From positions 558,001 to 622,000 of the forward strand of contig KQ964256.1 of the NCBI GenBank assembly GCA_001566295.1: a stretch of DNA of 64,000 bases, read 5' to 3'. Shown here piece by piece: positions 11,969 to 23,658 of the stretch. The notes beneath the pieces were generated by a model. It was not told the origin of the DNA, ran no database searches, and worked only from the letters and a program-made list of their open reading frames with translations. How positions within the stretch are numbered: position 1 is the stretch's first letter; each line of letters begins with the position of its first letter. This stretch comes from Microdochium bolleyi. Taxonomy: Eukaryota; Ascomycota; Sordariomycetes; Xylariales; Microdochiaceae. The position numbers were made by a program, and so were the translations under genes.

Positions 11969-11985
11969 TCTCTCTCTCTCTCTCT
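11969..11985. repeat. TC dinucleotide tract
   Basis: Perfect TC repeat within a pyrimidine-rich stretch (about 11940-12000). Confidence 0.9.
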
Positions 11986-12871
11986 GTATCTCTCCCTCTC
12001 AAGGTATGGGACTGCCGACGATGATGATGCTGCTGCGCCGCACTGCCCGCGCGATGGTCATGTGCATCGTGTAGCAGCACCCCCAGTCAGTCGCGCGCCC
12101 CTCCCTCTCTCACACAGACACACAGACACACACTCTCTCTCTCCCTCAATCAAAAGGGCCGCCAGATCAGGGCATTCGAAATCCCAGGAATTGGGGGGGG
12201 GGCGCCTCTTCCTATGCGCTGATCACCCTCCTCCCGCCGTGCTAGCACTGTCCCCTGGGAGGTGTTCGTCTTTGACATCATCATTATCATCGTCGTCCTC
12301 GCCGTCCTCGCCGCCCTCGTAGGTTCCACCATCACTGCCGGCGGCCTCAGTTTTCCCGCCGCCTATTACTCCTCCTCCTACACCACCACCACCACCATCA
12401 CCCCCCCTTCAGCTACCGAGACACAGATCGGCGACCATGTCTGAGCGGCACGAGACACCCACCCCTCGCCCCCTCAGAATAAATCATGGGATGACGCATG
12501 GCACGTTGTTCACTACCCTGAAGGCACGCCACCCAACGGAAGGACTGCAGATGAGGTTTTTTAGGGGAAAAGCCATGATTTGTAGCTTGTTCAAACCGAC
12601 CTAGGCCGGTCATGTAATTAGATATGGCACAAAAAATAGACCACCACCACCCTTTGGTGAACGCCATCTCCAGTCCCGGTAACGCCAGGTCCAGAAAAAT
12701 CAGTACAAAACCCCAGACTGTACAAAACACGCTTCCGCCGTTGCTGGAGTGGGTTCCGAACCGTCGAAACCGTTGCAGATGACACAAAAATCATGGTCCG
12801 TTTCCCCGTTGTCCTCCCGAAACTCCATGTCATTCCCGTTTAGACCCCCACACACCCTCATGGCCGTCCAG

Positions 12872-12872
<1 letters not shown>

Positions 12873-12903
<31 letters not shown>
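12873..12903. repeat. CA dinucleotide microsatellite
   Basis: About 31 bases of uninterrupted CA repeat shortly beyond the 3' end of the Medusa gene. Confidence 0.95.
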
Positions 12904-12905
<2 letters not shown>

Positions 12906-13003
12906 CTTCTGACAGAAAAACGAGGTGGCCTTGCAACGACCCACCACATACGAAGCGACTTCCCTGATTCTCATGGGCCTCGTGCTGGCTCCATCTCCTT
13001 TCC

Positions 13004-15382
13004 TCATTCCCGATGTCCGCGCTCCCCGTAGTGGCCTCCACTGTACACCTGACCGTGATGCGGGTGCCCGCCGTAGGCTGCGGCTCCACTTCCGGAAGCG
13101 TCCCCGTAACCACCGGGCACTCCCGTGTCCCAGCGACCATGCATCTGTGGCGGCAGGCCGTACTGATGTGGGGCGTGGTGTTGCTGCTGCTGCTGCTGCT
13201 GCTGTCTGGGGTCAGCTGCTCCTCCGTGCGAAGAGAGCCCGGATATCCTTCCCACGCCCTGTTGGGGCGACAAAGGCTTGATGGTCGGTGAGAGTGCCCG
13301 GCTGGGAGGGTAGGCACCCCACCCAGAGCCACCACCCGACATGGAGCGAGGCGACGGCATCGCTTGGTGCGTCTCAGACCCAGGGTAGTTGTTCTCGGGC
13401 AGGCTAGGCGTATGCGAGGTCTGGTAGAGACCAGGGCTGGCATTGCTGATCGGGGTCAGAAGGGCTGGAGTTGTTACAGCAGACATCGTTGTTGAAGAAG
13501 GTGTCGCAGACTGCCAAGATGTGTTAGCTCAAGATCTGATGCAGGCCACAGAATGTAGAATGAAGCTGAGCTTACATATTTCGATATGATCTTCTTTAGT
13601 GCTTGAGAGAGAATCTTCCATGGGAAAACTTTGACGTCTTTCTCAATGTTTCGGGGCTTGGGGTTGGGGAAAGCCATGATGATCTTGAAGAACTCTTCGC
13701 TGTCGGCTTTAGCTTTGCTGACCGTGGCCGGACGGAACCCTTCGAGGTTGCGTCTAATGCGGTTCTTCTCCTCAACTGTGAACCGGGCAGGGGACGCAAC
13801 CAACTGCTCTAACAAGGAAATGGTGTCGACACTTGTGACGTAGCACTCATCCTTCTCCTGCCAGTAAATACAGCTGATGCAAATGCTGTTCGGTGGCCTC
13901 TCACTGACAGTGACAGGGTGGAATTCTGCGATCAAGGTAGAGCCCTTCTGTGATTTCTTGAACATGACTATGCGACGTCGGCTCTGCCACTCCTCGGTTG
14001 ACCAGTTTCGAGCCATGCTGTCAAGGTCACCTTGGATCTTGAGTACGGCCTTGTTCGAGTAGAGAGCGTAGGGGTTTCCGTATCCTCCGGAGCCGGACGA
14101 TCCGGACGATTGCAGTGTACTCGTCCGGACAAGCTGAGGGGTGTTGGATGTGGGCATAGGCAGCGATGTGATGCTGGGTCGCGTGATTGTAGTGTGATTG
14201 AGGACAGGACTTCTTGACTCGAGGGACGACCCGTACGGGCCCCAGGATGGAGTCTTCAACGGAGGCGGTATCCGAGGGTATTCGCCACCCATATAGGTCA
14301 GTCTCTGGTAGGGAGCTGCCATGTTGTTGTGGACAAGATCGGTGCTGTAGCCTCCAACAACGCCTTGCTGGTCGGGCTGGGGATAGCCAAAACTAGTTGC
14401 AGAGTTGTCATTGACGTGGTCCTGCTCATGCTTAAGGTGGTCCGACCGGCTGTGGGGTGATCTGGACATTTTCCGGTGCGCGACACTGTCCTCGTGGGGG
14501 CTGCCGACCATCCCAATACTGTGGTCGAATGTGAATGTTCCCAAGTCAACAGTGGCCATTGTGTGGCCATCTGGTCCATCCACAGATAGAGACAACGGTA
14601 CGTTGGCACCATCACTCCTCGTAAGGTGATGCTGCGGTGTCTGACCAGTCACGGTGTAGAAATGCTCAGCTCCATCGCTGGCTTCTCGAATCGCATGGGC
14701 CGGAACCCGATGCTGGCCAAACGCAAGGAAGAAGTGGCTAGTGACTTCGAGCAGGTCGTATAGAGCAGAAATCTTGACCATGATCTTGGTGCCCATTGTG
14801 CCACTCAGAGGTGAACAGGAAATCACCGTCGGCATGGCCACATGCTCGAGGTATGGTGCTGCAGCAGTGTTGGCCGCGAAAGCCATGTGATTCAGCTGGG
14901 CAGCAGCATTGTCGGGTTGTGCACCATGAAATTGGTGTGGCGGATATTGATATTGAGCATCTTGGTACGTCCTGGAGGAGTCAAAAGCTGCGGGAAGTCA
15001 GCTTCAAATTCTCGTCGACTGGCCACTCTCCCCGTTGCAGCGCGAGTCGGTCAGTACTCGGGATCCAACTTACTATGCATCTGGGGCAGTTGAGGCTTCG
15101 CGTACGCCGCCATTGAAAGCAGTCCAGTGGGGGATCCCCCTCGTCGGTCTCCGCCGTTGGCCCTGGCTGCAACTTCCTCTTCGTACCGGAGTGTCACCGT
15201 CTCGGGCGACTCGATGCTGTCAGCGTCGACGATGATGAGCCTTTCTGGTTGGTATTGCGGCTGCTAGCCATCGTTAGTCCCATGCCTGCGCAGCGACAGT
15301 GTCGTTGGGGTCCCAGTCGGTCTCATGGATGACTTACCTCGAACAACTTGTATGTGTTGAAGTCAAACTTCCCGTTAGACAT
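13004..15382 (-). CDS. medA: Medusa-type developmental transcriptional regulator
   Basis: Four exons (15338-15382, 15074-15260, 13576-14987, 13004-13510; introns 77, 86 and 65 nt) give 716 residues in one clean frame. It resembles the Medusa family (Aspergillus medA, Neurospora acon-3, Magnaporthe ACR1), nuclear regulators of conidium-bearing structures. Exon 1 encodes the N-terminus MSNGKFDFNTYKLFE. An IPT/TIG-like stretch follows (PTVISCSPLSGTMGTKI near residue 130), then a disordered region, and the conserved C-terminal domain containing KIQGDLDSMARNWSTEEW, ISCIYWQEKDECYV and FPWKILSQALKKIISKY. The tail holds an eight-Gln run followed by a Gly/His/Tyr-rich end. The start was chosen because ATG 15382 plus the short exon stays in frame through three splices; an internal ATG at 15113 is possible. 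The family call is from recognition. Confidence 0.88.
13181..13203. repeat. CAG repeat encoding polyglutamine in Medusa
   Basis: Trinucleotide run read as CAG/CAA on the minus strand, encoding eight consecutive Gln in the last exon. Such tracts commonly vary in length between strains. Confidence 0.8.
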
Positions 15383-16900
15383 GGAGAACGTCTATTGCGC
15401 AGGGGGAAAGGGTGTTTTAGAATGGGAAGAACCCAAGGGGACTTGTTTCGGGAGGTGCAGTGCTAAAGAGTGCAATGTCTGGTGTGCCAGTGTCAGTCAT
15501 AAGTAGTGTGAGCCTGGGTGAGGTGCAGACAAGGTGGCGTACGTTGTTTATTGCTGTCTTATGTGCAATCGCTGGTTCGAGTGGATTGAGAGTTGCTTTT
15601 GGCTTCCGAGTGGTGAAACATGTGCTCAAATCGTCCGTGGATGTGCACCAAGGATCAATGGGGAGTGGTGAGGAGGCAAGACAAGGTCCCTTTATGTTTC
15701 TCGGGGCCGTGTTCAAATGCAGGGGAGGCAGAAAGCCGCTATCTTTCAACAGACGTAGAGGGGGCCCCGACGTAAGTGGTTGTGCAGGCGCTAGCAACTT
15801 CATCAGAATAACCTAGCACTGAGAGTTTGCGAAGGTGGGCAGTCCAAACAGATATGATTGTCTGATGCTTACCAGGAGCAGAGGAAGTGCAAGGAAATAG
15901 GCTGAGTGCTGAGCAGCCGTTCGGCTAGGTCTGATGCGGGCTACCGTGGATTCTGAGCGGAGCGGCGGATAGCAGCGGCGGTTCGCAGCTCTACATAGGG
16001 AATCAGGTCGCGAACAAGGATGCCGGAGCTGTATGCGTTTGATCGTGGGCGTGGTCGGGCCAAAGAGGTGGAGAGCGGGTCGTGAGTGTCAATGGTCTGG
16101 GGATTGTGCACGACCCGGAGCTGGCAGCGCGGAAAGCGTAGGCGACGGACGGGTGAGAGCTGTTTGGGGAAGTTCAAGAATGAGTGTGAGACGTGATTAT
16201 CCAACCTGGGACAAGATGGACGCCATAGATTTTAAGAGAAGCTGGCGGAGGAAAAGGAAAGCTGGAGCAATGTAGCATTTCCGTGCGTGGGCAGCAGGCA
16301 TGAATGTTGAGCGCTGGGAGGGAGGGTGTTTGAATGTCAAATTCCAGGGTGTGGATGCCAGCCTGCCCACATGGTGCAAAGGTGTAGAGCCATCAAAGTA
16401 CCTTGGACTTGGCTTTGTTTTTTTCGGGTTTGGCGCCTGGCACTCGCCCTGGGCCTCCACCCCGACTTGCTTTTCCCAGGCCACCCTCGAGGCCGTCATG
16501 TCCGTCCATGGGCTCGTGACGTGGGACATACGGTGTCCCGGAACTGTTGCCAGGTTCCTGCTCGATAAGGGAGCCATGACTGATATCCCTCGACAGGCAA
16601 TGGGCAGGTCAAGAGACGGGCAATCTCGTCTACAGAGCACGGAATCATCACCTCCGATACCAGCTATCGCAGACATAAAGACCAACGCGGGCAGTCTTTG
16701 AGCTTCCAGAAGCAACAGAGGCCACAGTGATCCGGTCTTCATGTTGCAAAGCTGACGGTTTCCAAGCAGGATCTTCTCCGGCAGGGAGTGGAGTGCGAGC
16801 GGACGGCGGCGGGCTCAGTCTGCCTGGGGTAAACGGAATGGAGGAGCATGGCTGGGATGTGTGACGTGCAGAGCACGGGACGGATAGGAAAGCAGGGGGT

Positions 16901-16914
16901 GGGGGGGGGGGGGG
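16901..16914. repeat. Poly-G run (14)
   Basis: Fourteen consecutive G after GGGGGT in the desert upstream of Medusa. Confidence 0.9.
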
Positions 16915-19900
16915 CATGCACAGCAGCCATGTTGTGACAGGGACGACAAGACTAGATCGGACCTACCTAACTGGATTGCTCCGTATTGAGCCACAACCTG
17001 GAGACGGCTTGTTCGTTCGTCCCCGGTAATGGTGGACAGCCACGGGTCTGTTCAACGTCAATCGAACGGACAGGCCTGGCGGTGCGCGCTTGACCGGCGA
17101 GCTGAGTGAGAGTCGACTTGGAAACGAGCCTGCCCAAGCTACACCGAAATGTACGGAAGCGGCAGTGCCACATGCACAATGCAGCTCATCTGTCGAGATC
17201 ATTGGTCAGCTGCCACTGCTCAAGCAACCGCCGATTGGGTAGATCTGCACGAGGATGGTGGATGGTGGGCTTCAACTTGCAAGCCACCCTGAGCGATCCA
17301 CGGAGCGAGGGACGACCAGGGCTCCCCCTGCCTGGGGTCCGGGTTGTCGCTGGCCAGGACCGACATCATGGGAAGCTGTCAGGAGCCCATGCACGCCACC
17401 CGCCAACCCCGTCCTTGCGAGCAATGCTGCCCGCTAGCTAGTCTGCGCTGGCGCTGCATCTGGCAACAGGCCGATTGACGACGACAAGGGTCCACTCCCC
17501 CGACACAAGTCACCGGCGGCGACAGAGCAACGCGGCTCCCCGGCCGGGTCGACCTAATGTTGGATTGGGCAAGTGGGTACGGAATGCGATTCGGTACAGG
17601 CGTGGTGCCGATCGCCGTGGTCCACTCGTGGTCCAAAGGGCCTGTCATGCAGGCCTTGCGCTCAGGACAGTGATGGGCACGAAGCGCCTGCCGAGAAGGG
17701 TTCAGGGTTCCAATGTGTCCTGGCGGAGCGAGCCACCCGGAGACGGCACCTGCGACGGCCAACTCCTCAGGCATGTACCGAGCGCCATCATCTCGCTTGT
17801 CCACACGCAGGAATGTTCAGGCCGAGCTTTGTTTTTCTTCCAAGCATGGCACATCCTCTCCATTTGTTCTGTGGGTAGAGCTGATGCTCTCTGGAATGCC
17901 GAAACGACTTACAAAATCTCAGCAGCTGGTGGCGTCGTCTCAAGCGAGGTGTGTGGCTGCCGGTAATGGCCAGGTCAGTCCCTGATGTCCGCTCTCAGTC
18001 TGCGGCATTGTATGGGCCCACCTGGCAGGCGGAGGACGAGGCGCATACCTTGGAAGCAGTGGTTTTGGAAGAAAGCACTGGCTAGACTGCGCTGCGGTAG
18101 GCTTGACCGCGATCTGAAAAAGAGGCCTGCTTGCACGACTGAGCCGGGCGCGGGGCGGCACTGGACCGGCCATTTTGGTTTTATACATGCTGGGCAGCGA
18201 ACGGTCCCGCGGGCCTGGTCTGGCGTGACGAGGCAACCGAGCCGGAGTTCTGGAACTCGAGCCAAGGTCAAGGGAAACCGAGCCGGGGCCGGGATGGTGC
18301 ACGATCTGGGAGATGCTGTGACAGAGGGCGTCGGGCTGATGCGTCGAAAGCCAGGGCGAGCAGGCAAGCATGGGGATGAGGCAGGCAGCCTTGGGGCTGG
18401 GATGCTGCTGGGCGACCACACACGCCCAACGGCGGCAGGCCAGGGTAAGAGACGGGGACAGAGACGTCGTACAGGCAACGTCTGGCAAAGAGGTGTGAGT
18501 GTGGTCTTCTCGCCCGAGAAGAGGGCCTTGGGCGCGCACAGGGAGGGGCAGGCATGGGCCACTTACCTCGACGTAGGTACGCGTAGTGTAGAGTCTAGTG
18601 GGTGGCTCGGGTCCCACCCCGTCCGTCCCTTGCTCCATGCCTGCTCTTGCCACGCTCGTGCCGCATCCATGGCCATGGCCTCACCCTTCCACCAGCCTGT
18701 CCCTACGGCCGTACTCAGCGCCTTGTGCAGCAGCGGACACCACGAGCGAGCAGAGACCAGACGAGCCTGTTCAGGCCAGGATCCCGCGAGCGCAGGAGCC
18801 CCATCGACCGGCGCCACGGCCGCCCATTGCGGTCCTCTCTCCGCCTGTCGGCGCTTGCTGCAGCTGCAGCTGCGGCCCTGCCCGACTTGCTCTCACACCG
18901 CCAGCCCTCGAGGCCTGCACCAACCCACGATCGCCGCCGAGGGCTCTTGCTTTTCCTGCAGCACAGGGCCCATCCCAGCTGCACATCGTCAGCCAGATAA
19001 CTCAACAAGTCCAAAACGTTGCCATGCATAACCAGCGTATGGCAACCGCTCGGCCAGTATGCCAGGTCGTAGCCGCCTCCACGGAGCGTCTCAAGACCAG
19101 AGAGACCGTTGTTCTTCACCCCTTCTCTTGCAGCAGCAGAGCCAGGGTTCGACACGGCCCGCTCGTCGCAAATCGCAGCATTCTCTCTGACGTTCATGCC
19201 AGGTACTACGATCATGTCCCAGATCTCGCCATGATCCCTGTGGCAGATCCCCCATCGCCCCTCCGCCTCCTCGAGTCTCGGGCAGCCTGCCGCCTTCCTT
19301 GCCATCACCTGTTGTTGGCTATCCTCTGCTCGACCACCGTGGGCGCCAAGACAGAACAGGCTCGTCATATCAGACAGCATTCGCGAGAGCTCCTTCGCCC
19401 TCGGCCAGGGGTGGATCTGCCATACCCGGGTATTCCCCTTGCTGAACGGGGCAAGCAGGAGGCGTCGACCACAGCAAGGAAAAGAAACTCTCGGCTTGGC
19501 TTGCAGTGTGGCCTCGTCCGTCGAGGCTAGACGGCGCCACGATGCAGCCATGGACCAAAACGGACAGCTTGACAGCCGCTACCGGGTACGTACCTAGCAG
19601 CATGGGACCAAGCTCACACTTCGATGCTTCAAGTCTTCCCTTGGATCGCTAAGGTTTTCCAAGTGACACTTAGTGGCCGTGGATGGCTCGACCGGAACTC
19701 AAGATCCTCAATCCATTCCCCAGTTCTGGGTCGGCAGCGCACTAGATCCCACTCTGGCCGTGGGGCCGTCGCCGTGAGCTGTGCATGTGTGAGGGGTATC
19801 AATCAGCATGTACAACAAGCTCATCTCCGATTGTGCCTGGACTTCCGAAGGGAAAGGATAAAAACCAAAAATGCACAGATGGTAGGCGTCGGAGCGACGG

Positions 19901-22847
19901 CATGCTGGACTGCCCTTCGTCCACCATTGATCTGCTCCGAGAGAGCGTTGCATGACATGGGCCGGTTCATGGCTACTGCATCTTATTATGGTCGTTCAGC
20001 CCCTGCAACGGGAGTGAGTGATCCAGATCTGGAGGCCCTGGATCGTGTCACAGAGATCAAGCAGGTAGCCTTGACACATCCACACCCTCAATGCTGGCAC
20101 GCTTGTCGCCGCAGCCAAGCTTTTGGGGCACCTGATTGGAGGACTTTGAGCACCTTGGTTCCCAGCACACAGTCTATGTACAGCTCCTCAGTGCTACTTC
20201 TTAACCTTTATCATTTCGCGCACATAGCCAAACTGCCGCAGAACATCAGCCATTCGACAAACAAGACGCGAGAGGCGGTCTTTCTAGGACTCCCTCCCTT
20301 CCTCATTGACCCCACAATGATCCTTGGTGGAAGCAATAGTAAAGGCTGTGCTCCGCACCTAGCCAACCCTAGCTTGGGAATGTCGACTTTGACTTGCTGA
20401 ATCCCATGGCGCAAGGATGGGTCCAGGACCGCAATTGGAGGTTGCCCATGCTCGTGGACGTGGCACGATGTTGATGGCGCACTAGCGATGTGCTGCTCCA
20501 CAGCCTGACAGATTTGAGAGACTGCCACCAGATGAGCAAAGCCACTGTTGGCTGACTGAGCATTGCGGCATCCACATCTGCCTCGGCGTCGACCCTGGAT
20601 ATCCGAGCACTATCGAAAATAAACATCCGCTGCTACTTCGAAATGGTGAGATTCTTGCCTTTGGCCCCCGGGCTCATCGAGGATTGTCAGCGCAGCCAGG
20701 GTTGTGTCCTCCCCACTTGTCGAATGGAGCTGTATGCACAAGGCGGATCGCAGACAACTTCGCCGACAGGGGTCTTGCCAATGGTCGTGTGCACTATGCA
20801 AGTATCCGGCGGGACCATGCCTCATCGCGGTCTTGTCCTCCTCCGATCCTGCTGGGAGCCGTTACGCCTTTTGCGCAGCATAGCCCTGGTGCTCGGGCTA
20901 CACAACTTCACGCCGCGTGTCGCGCCTGTCAGCCCACGACTATGCTCGGTCAGCAGGTGCGAGGGTGAGTATAGGGCCTCCAGAGCCACGGCAAGCACAA
21001 ATCGCCTCTCCGTGCCCTGGGCTGTGCCCGGCAGCACAAAAGAGTCCCGAGCGCGTCATCCTGCACCAGTATGCGGTGCCTGGTGGACTCACTTGAAGAA
21101 GTGCTGGGTCGCACACGCATCGTCCGCTGTGACCTGGCATTACGTCCGTAGTCGAAACGACAAAGGAAAGTTCCGTGTGTGCAGCGTGGACCACTCCCTC
21201 GCGCCGATGGCCTTGCGCTTGCTAATATCTGCCTCGGTGGTAAGATTATACCTCTGGGCACGAGCGATCGACTAGTCCTTCGCGATAGTACCTGCAATTG
21301 TTGTCGAGTGACAGTATAGTACTAACTAGCGTGGGTGGCACACCAGCAACGAGACCGCCGTGGCTCTCCTTTCTATGTCGGCTTGTCCTCCCCAGAGGTG
21401 CCACCTTACCAGCTCTCCCATTAGCCGCCCCTTACAACGGCCGACATGGCTAGGTCCAGGGGTGTCCCGGGAGCTACACACGTCTACCGCGCAATAATGT
21501 CTGAGCGTGGCCACGGTGGTGGGTGAGCAGCTCCGAAGAAGCCATGGCCGAGGGATTTGGGGTGGGTGAGCACCTACGCGTAGGCGGGCAGGTGAGGAAA
21601 GCAAGACAAGGAATAGCGTGCGTGCTGCCGCCAGCAGGAAATACAAGACGCCAAGGTCGGACAAGCACCTGGATCACCAGAAGCTCGATCATGCACTCAC
21701 CCGCCCGGTTCTGCGGCGAGGTCGCCCCCCTGCCAGGCGCCCCCACCTTGCACGCGTCCAGACTCGTCTCGTCTCTTTCCCTGCGATATAGCGTGCTATC
21801 GGCCGGTTCCCAATACCCACTGGACATCACACAGGCACTGAGGAGAAGGTGTGCGACGCGAGCTCGCAAGCAAGTCTCCTCACGTAAGATGGATGTCGGA
21901 TACCGAGAGGGTTTTCGAAAAGTCAGCAATGCATAAAAGTCAAACCGGAAAGTTCCGGTTCTACGCACGTCTTCCGTGCTTTGCACGCCGCGCTTCCTCC
22001 CCCAGGCGATCCAATGTCGATCGAGTTCCTCGCCGTGCATCGATGGTTGTTGCATGCAGCGAGAGGGTTTCAGAAGAGGGGGCATCATTCTTCTTGTCTC
22101 CGATTGTGCCATGCCATGCAACTTCACCGTGTGTCCTGAGCGCCACTGACGAAAGTCGCGGAAGACTTGCGGGTGTTGAGCCGGACTTGCCTCTTTATAT
22201 TGTGGCCACGCGGTTTCTTCGCAACGGGGTGTCCTCAACGGCGTACCCGGCGCCCTTTGAGGGGCCGAAGATGTCAGGATTTCTTGCTCGCATGTCTCTC
22301 GGGGGCCATGTTTCGCCTATATGCTTTCTATAGAGCTTGCGCGCGCTCGACTTCACGACACGGGGGAACTGCAGGAACTGTCTCGTCTGCCTGTGACAGA
22401 GTAAGCATCTTACGGCCGCGTACGGTGCTCCCTGCCACGGCTTCTCTGTCTGTTGCTCCGTCTTTTGCCACACGCCCATCAGCCGCGAAGATGGTCACTC
22501 CGCGATGATCATGACACGGAGCTAGCCCAGAGAGGGACCTCCGGGGTGCCGAGAATCTCCGCGAGTACGGATTCAGCAAGAGGGTCAGATAAAGAGACCT
22601 CGAGCGAAGGAGGTTGCTCAGCCCTCGAGGCGGCGGGGTCAACGGCGGAGTTTGGCTTCCCCACTGGCATCAGACCCTTCCCCTTCTAGCGCCACGCCTT
22701 CGATTGCGCTTCCGCTGTATTTGGAAGTCATGGCAGGCGATCACAAGACGGACCTGAACCCTCCATGCTAGGGCTCCATGGTCGAGATGTCAAAATGGGT
22801 TGACAGGCGCCAAGCGAAGTGGAGGGCTTGGCGTCGATGCGGAGAGC

Positions 22848-22866
22848 GAGAGAGAGAGAGAGAGAG
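22848..22866. repeat. GA dinucleotide tract
   Basis: Perfect GA repeat in non-coding sequence. Confidence 0.9.
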
Positions 22867-23628
22867 TGGGGGGCATGATGATATCTACCCTAAGTCTAAC
22901 GAGCGCTTCCGGATCCGCGCGCTCTCCACATATGCTCGAGTCCACCACTTCATGGGCCTTTGGATACAATTGCCAGATCAGGGAACCCAGTGGCTACCTG
23001 CTTCTTTGGGGCAGTGGAGAGGCTGAGATTCCAAACGACGGGGGACGAGCCAGGGCTAGAGGGCTAGGGTTTGCCGGAATTCCCGGGCTGTGCATCTTCG
23101 AGGGAAGGCATGCCTGACAGAGTCAACCCTGACTCGACTCGGTCCTGTCACGGTTCTCCCGTGCTGGAAGACGGCGCTTCTTCTTCTTCTTTCGCCTCGG
23201 GGATTCGGCTGTGCCCGACGGCCCGTGGCCCGCGCCAGGACGGGCCTTGTCAGTGTCGTCACAAGGTGGTCAACCTGACGGAGCTCGCGTTGCTTTTTCA
23301 TTCACTTCCAGAGCGAGCCCAGCCCAGACAGGCGGCGATGGAGGATGCATGGTCGATCACCCGCACCCAGGCGGTGCCCTCGCCCCCAAACGCGATGGAG
23401 CCGGCTTCCGATCTCTGTCATTTGTGACCACATCGTCATGGACCACCTAGCGCACAGTCAAAATCCTCGTTCTGTCGAGGTTCTCGGTCCCGGCCGCGGA
23501 GAAAGATCCGGCACGGCGCCCTCGCTAGCTCCCGCCCTTGCAGACAGACCCCTCCCCAGTCCACTCTTTTTCCTTCCTTGCTTGTGTTTGGTGGATCTTG
23601 CTGGTCGATGGATGTTTTCGGCTTGGGC

Positions 23629-23658
23629 TCTCTCTCTCTCTCTCTCTCTCGCTCTCTC
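23629..23658. repeat. TC dinucleotide tract
   Basis: About 30 bases of TC repeat with one G interruption. Confidence 0.9.

Larger units (their letters stand above)
9649..13003. other. Intergenic region, no gene supported
   Basis: About 3.4 kb between the 3' ends of adenylosuccinate lyase and the Medusa homologue. It contains several simple repeats, listed separately, and many short GC-driven open frames with no family resemblance. Part of it must be the 3' UTRs of the two convergent genes. Confidence 0.6.
15383..23000. other. Proximal half of gene desert upstream of Medusa
   Basis: No gene supported in 7.6 kb. The longest open frames (for example 17985-19031 and 18598-19530 plus) have Pro/Arg/Cys/Ser-biased translations typical of GC-rich non-coding DNA and show no domain. 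The first kilobase or more may be Medusa 5' leader, possibly with leader introns. A run of 14 G lies at 16901-16914 and a GA tract at 22848-22866. Confidence 0.55.

Noticed and set aside
12262..12444. 60-codon frame with an Ile/Val-rich helix (IIIIIVVLAVLAALV)
   Set aside because: Arises from ATC/GTC repeats in low-complexity sequence; no conserved features.
12700..13443. 247-codon minus-strand frame
   Set aside because: Shifted-frame shadow of the Medusa last exon that runs into the CA microsatellite.
17985..19530. 348- and 310-codon plus-strand frames in the desert
   Set aside because: No domain, biased Arg/Pro/Cys/Ser composition, and overlapping open frames on the other strand; typical of GC-rich non-coding DNA.
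19624..20400. 258-codon plus-strand frame in the desert
   Set aside because: No recognisable motif and mixed composition; equally long frames overlap on other frames nearby.
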